This document shows positions 1 through 6,771 of a stretch of 24,062 nt of DNA, piece after piece (position 1 is the stretch's first letter; each line of letters opens with the position of its first letter). Under the pieces are notes generated by a model. That model worked only from the letters and a program-made list of their open reading frames with translations, had not been told where the DNA came from and searched no databases. Origin of the DNA: CAZMOK01 sp964644135 (lineage in GTDB: Bacteria > Bacteroidota > Bacteroidia > Bacteroidales > JAGOPY01); NCBI GenBank assembly GCA_964644135.1, contig CAZXWD010000040.1:1-24062 (forward strand), written 5' to 3'. Both the position numbers and the translations under genes were made by a program.

Positions 1-13
1 AAAAAGGATTAGC

Positions 14-46
14 CACAAAGGCACAATGACACAATGAACCACAATG
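14..46. repeat. 8-bp-period CACAAtG repeat
   Basis: Three consecutive 8-bp units (CACAAAGG, then CACAATGA twice) followed after two bases by a fourth partial unit (CACAATG). A 14-base word spanning 9-22 (TTAGCCACAAAGGC) recurs exactly at 140-153. The period here is 8, unlike the 7-bp arrays elsewhere in the window. No gene is seen in 1-256. Confidence 0.75.
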
Positions 47-112
47 TCCATTAAATAATTTTCAAAACGAATAATACTTTTATTGGTAAGCATAACTTAG
101 AGGCCCTTAGAG

Positions 113-168
113 CCTTTGCGTTTTAGCGGCAAAGGATCCTTAGCCACAAAGGCTCAAAGTCTCAATGG
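113..168. repeat. second CACAAAG repeat copy with adjacent hairpin
   Basis: Positions 140-153 repeat 9-22 exactly, and 145-168 forms three 8-bp units (CACAAAGG, CTCAAAGT, CTCAATGG). Just upstream, CCTTTGC (113-119) and GCAAAGG (129-135) form a 7-bp stem with a 9-base loop, and 132-141 is the palindrome AAGGATCCTT. A direct repeat of CTTAGAG lies at 96-102 and 106-112. No U-tract follows the hairpin on either strand, so it does not read as a classical terminator for miaA. Confidence 0.65.
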
Positions 169-207
169 AACGCAAATTAAGGGCAATAACATACAAACCA
201 CACAACC

Positions 208-263
208 CGTTAGTAAATAGTGAATATCTAAACTCTAAGCTCTAAGCTCTAAGCTCTTAGCTT
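208..263. repeat. 7-bp tandem array at the miaA 3' end
   Basis: About eight 7-bp units. The clearest are three perfect copies of TAAGCTC (236-256), flanked by TAAACTC (229-235) and TTAGCTT (257-263). An AAATAGT unit (215-221) is the same word found in the array after coaE. The last unit contains the miaA stop codon (257-259, read on the minus strand), so the array runs into the coding region. Confidence 0.85.
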
Positions 264-1162
264 ATTTCTACATCCAAAAACTTTATTATTTCATCAACCG
301 CTCCGGCCGGAAACCAGTTGATGGACCCGTCACGCGAGAACCACGTAAGCTGGCGCTTGGCATACCTTCTTGTATTTGTTTTAATATCCTCAATGGCCCG
401 GTCCAGGCTTATTTCACCGTCAAAATGCCTGAAAAGCTCCTTATAGCCTACTGTATTAAGCGCATTCATTTTACGTAGTGGATAAACCCTTTTTGCCTCA
501 TCTACCAATCCTTTTTCAATCATTTCATCCACCCTGATATTTATTCTGGCATACAATTCTTCCCGCGGATGCTCCAGGCCGACCTTGATTATATTGAAAG
601 GCCTGTCTTTTTGCTTATTCAGTCTTTGGGCAGAGTAGGGCTTTCCGGTTTGCAGGCACACTTCAAGGGCCCTCCTTATGCGGTTTGGATTGTCCAGGTC
701 GACCTGGCTGTAATAAACAGGATCGAGTTCTTTTAACCATTCCTGTATATGTTCCAGTCCTTTTTCCCTGAAATCCTTTTTGATCTTTTCTCTTATCTCC
801 GGATCAGCGTCGGGAAATTCATCGATCCCATAACAAACGGCATCAATGTAAAGGCCCGATCCGCCGGCCATTACAGCAACATCTTTCCTATTATGGATCT
901 TTTCGATGATGCTCAGGGCTTCCTCTTCAAAACGGGCAACATTATAATCATCTTTGATGGAGAGAGAGTTGATGAAATGATGTTTGACCTGTGAGAGGAA
1001 TTCCTCACCGGGCTTGGCAGTGCCGATGGAGATTTCCCTGTAAAACTGCCTTGAATCGGCCGATAGGATCTCTGTGTTAAAATGGCCGGCAATTTTCAGG
1101 GCTGTTCCGGTCTTTCCCGAAGCGGTGGGACCAAGGATGATTATCAGATGCTTGTTACCCAA
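257..1162 (-). CDS. miaA: tRNA dimethylallyltransferase (MiaA)
   Basis: Transfers a dimethylallyl group to the N6 of A37 in tRNAs that read codons beginning with U. The 301-residue protein is of normal family length. It has the P-loop GPTASGKT at residues 11-18, the DSRQFYREISIGTAKP segment that binds the target base, AGGSGLYIDAV, and the NPNRIRRALE segment. The C-terminal half ends in the family's YAKRQLTWF motif. The ATG at 1162 lies 8-10 residues before the P-loop, as is usual. It follows cca by 17 bp on the same strand and is probably co-transcribed with it, giving a two-gene tRNA-processing unit. Its stop codon lies inside a 7-bp repeat array. Identification is secure. Confidence 0.97.
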   Translation of the reverse strand: MGNKHLIIILGPTASGKTGTALKIAGHFNTEILSADSRQFYREISIGTAKPGEEFLSQVKHHFINSLSIKDDYNVARFEEEALSIIEKIHNRKDVAVMAGGSGLYIDAVCYGIDEFPDADPEIREKIKKDFREKGLEHIQEWLKELDPVYYSQVDLDNPNRIRRALEVCLQTGKPYSAQRLNKQKDRPFNIIKVGLEHPREELYARINIRVDEMIEKGLVDEAKRVYPLRKMNALNTVGYKELFRHFDGEISLDRAIEDIKTNTRRYAKRQLTWFSRDGSINWFPAGAVDEIIKFLDVEIS

Positions 1163-1179
1163 AAATGATATTTTTACAA

Positions 1180-2622
1180 CTATTGAGTTTCAGGGTTTTT
1201 TGCTTCAAGCCCCAGCTTCTCCCCTTCATTCAGCATAAGCTGATAGGCTTCGTCATAGTCATTCCTTATAACACCATCCAGGATGGCCTCCCTGATGTTG
1301 TTCTTTATAACGCCAACTTCAGGGCCCGGAGGGATACCGAAAGTCTTCATGATAACTTCTCCCGAAATGGGTGGCTGCCAGTTCCGGATACGGTCCTTTT
1401 CCTCCACCTCCACCAGCTTCTTTTTGACGACCTTGAAATTATTAAGGTACCTTTTGACCTTTTCCGGGTTTTTTGACGTGATATCCGCTTCACAAAGCAC
1501 CATCAGGTCATCAATATCATCGCCTGCCTCGTAAAGCAACCTCCTTATTGCCGAGTCGGTTACTACGTCCTGTGCGAGTACTATAGGACGCAGATGAAGC
1601 AATACCATTTTCTGCACATATTTCATATGTTCGTTCAACGGGAGCTTCATCCGGCGGAAAATCCTCGGAACCATTTTGGCTCCAACGAACTCATGCGAAT
1701 GGAAAGTCCAGCCATGGCCCTCTTCGAACTTCTTCGTTACAGGTTTTGCAATATCGTGCATCAGCGCTGCCCACCTGAGCCAGTAATTATCACTTACTTC
1801 AGCAACATTGTCGAGTACCTTGAGGGTGTGATAGAAATTATCTTTATGTCCCTTGCCATCAATAAATTCAGCCCCTTTGAGCTCGAGGAACTCAGGAAAG
1901 ATCTCTTTCAAAAGCCCACTCTTGTCAAGCAGTTTGAAGCCCTTAGAAGGGACCTTTGCCATTATGATCTTTTCCAGTTCGTCGTTGATGCGCTCCTTCG
2001 ATACGATCCGGATACGCTCTGCATTTCTTTTTATGGCCTCGAACGACTTTTCCTCTATGAAAAAATTCAATTGTGTGGCAAATCTTACGGCCCTCATCAT
2101 CCTCAGGGGGTCATCAGAATAGGTTGTATCCGGATCAAGAGGCGTCCTGATGAGCCTGTCGTGCAAATCCTGGATGCCATTGAAAGGATCGATAAGCTCT
2201 CCCAGGTTTTCTTTTTGGAGGCTTATCGCCATTGCATTTATTGTAAAATCCCGCCTGTTCTGGTCGTCCTGCAATGTCCCGTTCTCAACAATGGGCTTTC
2301 TTGAATCCCTCCTGTAAGATTCCTTCCTTGCACCTACAAATTCTATGATCCAGGTGGTGTCGCCGTCTTTGAACCTGATCATGGCTGTACCGAAGTTCCT
2401 GAAAATATTTACGTGTGTATCTCCTCCTATGATCCGTGCCATTTTCCTGGCGAGCCCGATCCCACTTCCGACCACCACAACATCCAAATCAGGTGAGGTC
2501 CTGTCGAGGAACAGGTCGCGCACATAACCACCAACCACAAAGGCCGGTTGCCCAAGTTCATCGACGGCTTTCAAGAGATGTTGAAATACCGGCTTCTGCA
2601 AATGCTTTTCAAATCCCTCCAT
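1180..2622 (-). CDS. cca: CCA tRNA nucleotidyltransferase with HD domain
   Basis: Adds or repairs the 3' CCA end of tRNA. The nucleotidyltransferase head shows GGYVRD (residues 31-36) and the metal-binding DLDVVV (45-50). This is followed by the RRDFTINAMA and DDPLRMMRAVRFA segments of class II enzymes. An HD phosphohydrolase domain follows, with MHDIAKP near residue 289. At 480 residues it is the usual length for the HD-containing Bacteroidota form. Some relatives add only A or only CC, and sequence alone does not settle which activity this has. The ATG at 2622 lies only 6 bases past a TAATTTTG promoter element, so the mRNA may be almost leaderless. miaA follows 17 bp downstream. Confidence 0.95.
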   Translation of the reverse strand: MEGFEKHLQKPVFQHLLKAVDELGQPAFVVGGYVRDLFLDRTSPDLDVVVVGSGIGLARKMARIIGGDTHVNIFRNFGTAMIRFKDGDTTWIIEFVGARKESYRRDSRKPIVENGTLQDDQNRRDFTINAMAISLQKENLGELIDPFNGIQDLHDRLIRTPLDPDTTYSDDPLRMMRAVRFATQLNFFIEEKSFEAIKRNAERIRIVSKERINDELEKIIMAKVPSKGFKLLDKSGLLKEIFPEFLELKGAEFIDGKGHKDNFYHTLKVLDNVAEVSDNYWLRWAALMHDIAKPVTKKFEEGHGWTFHSHEFVGAKMVPRIFRRMKLPLNEHMKYVQKMVLLHLRPIVLAQDVVTDSAIRRLLYEAGDDIDDLMVLCEADITSKNPEKVKRYLNNFKVVKKKLVEVEEKDRIRNWQPPISGEVIMKTFGIPPGPEVGVIKNNIREAILDGVIRNDYDEAYQLMLNEGEKLGLEAKNPETQ

Positions 2623-2628
2623 TCATGG

Positions 2629-2636
2629 CAAAATTA
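2629..2636 (-). promoter_or_regulatory. Bacteroidota -7 promoter element for cca
   Basis: On the minus strand this reads TAATTTTG, an exact match to the Bacteroidota consensus TAnnTTTG. Only 6 bases separate it from the cca ATG, so the transcript would start at or next to the start codon. No clear -33 TTTG is seen. Confidence 0.5.
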
Positions 2637-2660
2637 TGAAATATAAGTTATTAAGTAAGG

Positions 2661-2709
2661 TTATCAGTTAAGCGGTAAGCGTAAAGCGGTAAGCGCTAAG
2701 CGCAAGGCG
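2661..2709. repeat. 7-bp tandem array, TAAGCG family
   Basis: Seven consecutive 7-bp units, mostly variants of GTAAGCG, TAAAGCG and CTAAGCG. AAGCGGTAAGCG occurs exactly twice (2670-2681 and 2684-2695), 14 bp apart. It lies between the cca promoter region and the 3' end of the next minus-strand gene. Confidence 0.85.
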
Positions 2710-2735
2710 GTATAATTAGAGCTTGGAATAATAAT

Positions 2736-2749
2736 TAAACACTAAACAC
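2736..2749. repeat. 7-bp duplicate, TAAACAC
   Basis: Two perfect copies of TAAACAC, followed by two degenerate units (TAACCAA, ACCACAA) to 2763. Short, but it has the same period as the arrays on either side. Confidence 0.6.
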
Positions 2750-2780
2750 TAACCAAACCACAAGAACTCCTTTGAAAATC

Positions 2781-2808
2781 GTAAACCGTAAATTGTAAAA
2801 TGTAAATT
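2781..2808. repeat. 7-bp tandem array, GTAAAnn, at a gene 3' end
   Basis: Four units beginning GTAAA (GTAAACC, GTAAATT, GTAAAAT, GTAAATT) with exact 7-bp spacing. It ends one base before the stop codon of the AraC-type regulator gene (stop 2810-2812, minus strand). Confidence 0.8.
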
Positions 2809-2809
2809 C

Positions 2810-4033
2810 CTAGCTTTCCTGCTCTCTGTACTGCCTGGGGGTAAGTCCTGTATATTTCTTGAAGCAGGCATTGAAAGAGGATTTGGACCTGAAACCTACC
2901 TTTTCGGAAATGGCTTCAATTGTCAGGTGCCTGAAATTATCATCTTTGATCAGGTCCATCGATTCAATGATCCTGTACTCATTTATCATTCCGTAAAAGT
3001 TCTGTCCTTTTACATGGTTTATTATCTGGGATAATTCACGCTTTGAGATCCCAAGCTTATTGGAGAGGATCGAAATCGTAAGGTTGTCATTGAGGTATAG
3101 CTTCTCATCTTTCATCAATCTTTCCAGCTCATCTGCCACTTTTATCTGATTCGATGTCAGTTTCCGTTGCCTGCCTTCCGTTTTAGTTTCTCCGGCGGGC
3201 ATCTCTGCCAGTGTGTCGGATTGAGAGTCATGATTGATCCCGGGCTTGTGAGTTTGTGATGCGAGCACTGAAACCTCCTTCTCAAGCCGGTCCTGCCGAA
3301 GCCCGTAGTAACCTGTGAGGCCGCCGGATATAAGGACCAGTGCATTGTAAACAGCATAAGCCACGATTCCATCGGGTGTAATTACATTCATCACACTGAT
3401 GATCACAGTGAAAGAAATAACTGCTGAAAAAACAGTTACCATCCAGTTTGTTTTCAGGTACGGAAGCCTGGCAGGCTCAAGATCGGCCACTTTACGGGCC
3501 CTGACGAGTGTACTGGAGGACCTTATTACAGCAAGCGCAAGTTGCCCTCCAAGCAGAGCCAAATTGCCAAGCCAGAAAACCTGCTCTGCTGCCCTCAGAC
3601 CCGGGTTTCCTCCTTCAGGACAACGGAAACCATTAGAGAGGAACACTATTTTGTCTACAGATGTCAGGGGCAGCCAGGTGATAAGGTTCAGCACAAGAAT
3701 GATCACAGAAGGTAACAACAAAACAATGAGACGCCGGATGTTTAGGCTGCCAATGCCCTCCAGCAGAATTTCTGCATAAATATAGTAGAAGGGCAAAATG
3801 GTAAGGATAAGAGGTATGAAAAACAGGTAAAGAACGGCAAAAGTCTCGTAATACTTAAAATAATACACTATGTTCCCTGTTAGCACAAGGGTCATAGAAA
3901 GCATCAAAAGCCCCAGCATTACCCTTGCCCTGTCGGTTTTAAGACGGAATGAGACCGACTGGACCGTAAAAAAGATCATCTGGTATACAGGCAGAGAAAA
4001 GAGGATGACAAAAAGATTCTCCTTAGATAACAT
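2810..4033 (-). CDS. membrane-bound AraC-type transcriptional regulator
   Basis: A 407-residue protein in two halves. Residues about 5-240 hold seven hydrophobic segments, consistent with seven membrane helices. After a polar linker, residues about 300-405 form an AraC/XylS helix-turn-helix domain. The first helix-turn-helix is ISILSNKLGISKRELSQIIN, and the second contains AISEKVGFRSKSSFNACFKK followed by GLTPRQYRE, the family signature. It is probably a sensor that signals directly from membrane to DNA; the ligand is unknown. The reading frame also opens at a TTG at 4042, but the ATG at 4033 (MLSKENLF) is the more likely start. No cognate target gene is obvious, although the lipoprotein gene next to it is transcribed the same way 130 bp upstream. 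Confidence 0.85.
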   Translation of the reverse strand: MLSKENLFVILFSLPVYQMIFFTVQSVSFRLKTDRARVMLGLLMLSMTLVLTGNIVYYFKYYETFAVLYLFFIPLILTILPFYYIYAEILLEGIGSLNIRRLIVLLLPSVIILVLNLITWLPLTSVDKIVFLSNGFRCPEGGNPGLRAAEQVFWLGNLALLGGQLALAVIRSSSTLVRARKVADLEPARLPYLKTNWMVTVFSAVISFTVIISVMNVITPDGIVAYAVYNALVLISGGLTGYYGLRQDRLEKEVSVLASQTHKPGINHDSQSDTLAEMPAGETKTEGRQRKLTSNQIKVADELERLMKDEKLYLNDNLTISILSNKLGISKRELSQIINHVKGQNFYGMINEYRIIESMDLIKDDNFRHLTIEAISEKVGFRSKSSFNACFKKYTGLTPRQYREQES

Positions 4034-4163
4034 AGTTATCAAAAATTGGCAATTACAAACATATGTTTTTCCTTTTAAACATCACAAAATAAATCATCCT
4101 TCAATTGATAAAATCCGGGAAATGAAATTTGGAGCAGACCGGCATATCTGAAGGCAGCCTTCT

Positions 4164-4778
4164 TTAAAAGGAGTAAGAATTTGTGCTTCCTGAGGTAAAT
4201 TCGGTTTTGACATTTATATAACCCGGGTATTCAATTTCGTTTGATCCCACGTATATGGTCGGTTTGAGTTTCATCAGTATGCGTGTGGGCTTTTCACCTG
4301 ACCCTGCAATATTAAACCCGAAATTCAGGAGTGCCCCTCCCGATTCACCCTGCAATGCTTCCATGAGGTTTACATTGATATTGACCGGGATGGTAGAAGC
4401 CCCCCCGTTGGCCGGTATCTCTACCCGCTGGTTTACCATACCACTTGTCATCTCGATATCATCTATATACAGGATCCAGCTCATCCTGTTCATTGCAGCA
4501 ACTTTTTTATTGGGATTCCTCGATTCTACATTCAGGAGAAAGGACAGTGGTAGATCGTTTGAAGCTATGGCAGTGGTGATCCTGGCATAATCCATCAGGC
4601 CAAGGTCATCGGCAGAGTCAATATTGGAGATCCCAATACCGGCCAGTGTTGGGTTTTGGACATTCTTCAGCCTGAACTCACATTTGGAAAGACGCGACAA
4701 CTCTGATGCCTGTTCCAGTACGCTGCAGGAACTTGTCATCATCATGGCCGCAATCATAAGTGGAAATATCTTTTTCAT
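4164..4778 (-). CDS. LEA14-like (WHy domain) lipoprotein
   Basis: A 204-residue predicted lipoprotein. The N-terminus MKKIFPLMIAAMMMTSSC is a signal peptide with lipobox SSC, so the mature protein starts at Cys18 and would be anchored to a membrane facing the periplasm or surface. The body contains VQNPTLAGIGISNID, then VESRNPNKKVAAMNRMSWIL and YIDDIEMTSG. This pattern of NP(N)xxxA followed by a short beta strand with xxIDD resembles the LEA_2/WHy fold of LEA14-like proteins. That assignment rests on pattern, not on a search. No catalytic residues are visible and the function is unknown. It has its own TACTTTTG promoter element 26 bases upstream, divergent from lplA. Confidence 0.7.
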   Translation of the reverse strand: MKKIFPLMIAAMMMTSSCSVLEQASELSRLSKCEFRLKNVQNPTLAGIGISNIDSADDLGLMDYARITTAIASNDLPLSFLLNVESRNPNKKVAAMNRMSWILYIDDIEMTSGMVNQRVEIPANGGASTIPVNINVNLMEALQGESGGALLNFGFNIAGSGEKPTRILMKLKPTIYVGSNEIEYPGYINVKTEFTSGSTNSYSF

Positions 4779-4804
4779 TGCGCTTTTCCGATTAAAATGA
4801 AAGG

Positions 4805-4812
4805 CAAAAGTA
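4805..4812 (-). promoter_or_regulatory. -7 promoter element for the LEA14-like lipoprotein
   Basis: Reads TACTTTTG on the minus strand, matching TAnnTTTG. It lies 26 bases before the ATG at 4778, predicting a leader of about 20 nt. It faces away from the lplA promoter at 4877-4884. Confidence 0.55.
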
Positions 4813-4876
4813 TCAATAATGCTTTTCGGAATTCAGAAATCGTGCCAACATATAGCCAAAACTGAATAATTCCGTT

Positions 4877-4884
4877 TAGCTTTG
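4877..4884 (+). promoter_or_regulatory. -7 promoter element for lplA
   Basis: TAGCTTTG, an exact match to TAnnTTTG, 19 bases before the ATG at 4904. It predicts a leader of only about 12-14 nt without a Shine-Dalgarno sequence. Confidence 0.6.
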
Positions 4885-4903
4885 TACACCTTTTTTTTGG
4901 TTG

Positions 4904-5887
4904 ATGTTTTATTGTATTTACAGAAAAGAGACCGATCCGTATTTCAACCTTGCAGCCGAGGAATACATGCTCAGGGAATTTCCCCACGATGCTTTCATGG
5001 TATGGAGGAACGACAAGTCGGTAATTATCGGGAAACACCAGAATGCTTCACGCGAGATCAACCATTCATATTGCACCGAAAATTCCCTCCCTGTCATCAG
5101 AAGGATAACCGGTGGCGGCACCGTTTACCATGACCAGGGAAATATCAACTTCTCATTCATAACGACAGGAGAACCGGGAAAACTCGTCGACTTTAATAAA
5201 TTCACGGCCCCTGTGATTGACTTCCTGGGATCCCTCGGACTGAACGCTCAATTTGAAGGCAAGAACAACATCAGGGTAAACGGGGCAAAGGTATCGGGCA
5301 ATGCCGCACATGTACACAAGAACAGGGTCATCCATCATGGTACCCTGCTGTACAATGCAAACCTTGAAGCCCTGCAGAATTCCATTGCCGGTAATGAAGC
5401 CTCATACCATGACCGTTCGGTCAGATCAATAAGGACCAATGTAGCGAACCTGAAGCATCTTCTGAATTATACTATGAACACAGCGGAATTCAGCAGGAAG
5501 TTCTTCGATCATATCGTCGGCCTCTTCTCCCCTTCTGTCATGATCTATGAATGGAAGGACAGGGAGACAGAAAGGATCAAAGAGCTGAAAAAATCCAGGT
5601 ATCTCGATCCCGCCTGGAATATGGGTTACTCCCCTGATTACAATTTTCATAATTCATTCAACTTTCATGAAGAAAACATTGTAATCCGGTTAACTGTTAA
5701 AAAAGGAAGGATCGAGGAGGCAGAGATCAGTTGCACAGGTAATATATTTAATGAATTGAAACAGATTGAAAAAAGCCTCAGAGGGGTGGATCACGACAGG
5801 TATTCAGTTGCAGGCCTGCTTAAGGATCTCAATCATCCAGTCGATGGAACAGAGCTCGGGAAGGTTCTGCTCGACAATATGTTCTGA
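4904..5887 (+). CDS. lplA: lipoate-protein ligase A
   Basis: Activates lipoate with ATP and attaches it to lysines of 2-oxoacid dehydrogenase E2 subunits and of glycine cleavage H protein. The 327-residue protein has the ligase motif RRITGGGTVYHDQGN (residues 66-80). It also has GAKVSGNAAHVHKNRVIHHG, with the probable catalytic Lys129, and a C-terminal accessory domain beginning near WNMGYSPDYNF, so it resembles the full-length bacterial LplA. The start is the ATG at 4904. A TTG one codon earlier is less likely, and the promoter at 4877-4884 leaves room for either. The 2-oxoglutarate dehydrogenase complex is a likely client, which fits with the next two genes yielding 2-oxoglutarate, but this functional link is inference. 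Confidence 0.93.
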   Translation: MFYCIYRKETDPYFNLAAEEYMLREFPHDAFMVWRNDKSVIIGKHQNASREINHSYCTENSLPVIRRITGGGTVYHDQGNINFSFITTGEPGKLVDFNKFTAPVIDFLGSLGLNAQFEGKNNIRVNGAKVSGNAAHVHKNRVIHHGTLLYNANLEALQNSIAGNEASYHDRSVRSIRTNVANLKHLLNYTMNTAEFSRKFFDHIVGLFSPSVMIYEWKDRETERIKELKKSRYLDPAWNMGYSPDYNFHNSFNFHEENIVIRLTVKKGRIEEAEISCTGNIFNELKQIEKSLRGVDHDRYSVAGLLKDLNHPVDGTELGKVLLDNMF

Positions 5888-5961
5888 GGTTTTGACATTA
5901 TATAGTTACGAACAGAAGATAATACTGGAATAAGACAAATAATAAACATAAATCTTTAGAA

Positions 5962-6771
5962 ATGAAACCTGAAATTATTTTCCAAAGACTCTGGAAGATC
6001 TACACAGAGCAGAATCCCGATGTTAAGAAGGTTTACGACCTGTTTGTAGCAGAAGGTGAAGAGGTAGTGAACGATCATATAGCGTTCCGTACTTTCGACG
6101 ACCCCAGGGTAAATATAGATGTGCTTGCCAGGCCTTTTATTGAAGGTGGTTACGTAGAAAAAGGACAGTACAAGTTTGAAGCAAAAAAACTTGTTGCAAA
6201 ACACTTTGAGTTGCCCAAACAGCCAAAAGCACCCAGGGTGTTCATCAGCCAGTTGATCACTTCCGAATTCAGTGATTACCTTCAGGAAACCGTTAAAACC
6301 ATAATCGACAAGGCCCCTTCGGAAACCCTTGGATCGGATGAACTGATCTATTCGGGAAATATATGGGGAACACCCTCTAAAGAAGTTTACGATAAGCTGA
6401 AGGAAGAATCTGAGTATGCTGCATGGCTTTATGTATTCGGTTTCTGTGCAAATCATTTCACGGTTTCAGTGAACTATCTTGAACAGCTCGATTCACTCGA
6501 GAAGGTGAACCAGTTCTTAAAAGACAACGGTTTCAGGCTTAACGATTCCGGCGGTGAGATAAAGGGAACCCCTGAACAACTGCTTGAGCAATCGAGCATT
6601 AAATCGGGAATAATCAAAAAGGAATTCAGGGAAGGGACCTACGATGTACCCGGTTGTTATTATGAATTCGCAAGGCGATATCCTGACAAGGACGGAAACC
6701 TCTTCTCGGGGTTCATAGCAAAAAGCGCCGACAAGATCTTCGAAAGCACTAATTATTATAAAAAGCAGTGA
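5962..6771 (+). CDS. hglS: DUF1338 2-oxoadipate dioxygenase/decarboxylase (HglS-like)
   Basis: Proposed to convert 2-oxoadipate plus O2 to D-2-hydroxyglutarate and CO2 with a bound Fe(II), as known for HglS in lysine breakdown of Pseudomonas putida. The 269-residue protein shows NDHIAFRTF with His39 and Arg43, the same His-x3-Arg spacing as the metal-binding His and substrate Arg of HglS. It also has ANHFTVSVN with His165 and CYYEFARR with Glu235, completing a His-His-Glu set. It is much shorter than the roughly 450-residue Pseudomonas enzyme as I recall it, so it is a compact version. Its TGA stop overlaps the GTG start of the next gene by 4 bases, indicating translational coupling. The family call is solid; the exact substrate is inferred. 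Confidence 0.82.
   Translation: MKPEIIFQRLWKIYTEQNPDVKKVYDLFVAEGEEVVNDHIAFRTFDDPRVNIDVLARPFIEGGYVEKGQYKFEAKKLVAKHFELPKQPKAPRVFISQLITSEFSDYLQETVKTIIDKAPSETLGSDELIYSGNIWGTPSKEVYDKLKEESEYAAWLYVFGFCANHFTVSVNYLEQLDSLEKVNQFLKDNGFRLNDSGGEIKGTPEQLLEQSSIKSGIIKKEFREGTYDVPGCYYEFARRYPDKDGNLFSGFIAKSADKIFESTNYYKKQ

Noticed and set aside
208..263. Possible CRISPR array from regular short repeats (also at 20941-21057)
   Set aside because: Units are 7 bp with no spacers and no cas genes are present.
4150..4162. GAAGG/CCTTC hairpin after the LEA14-like gene as a terminator
   Set aside because: The stem is only 5 bp and no T-run follows on the minus strand.
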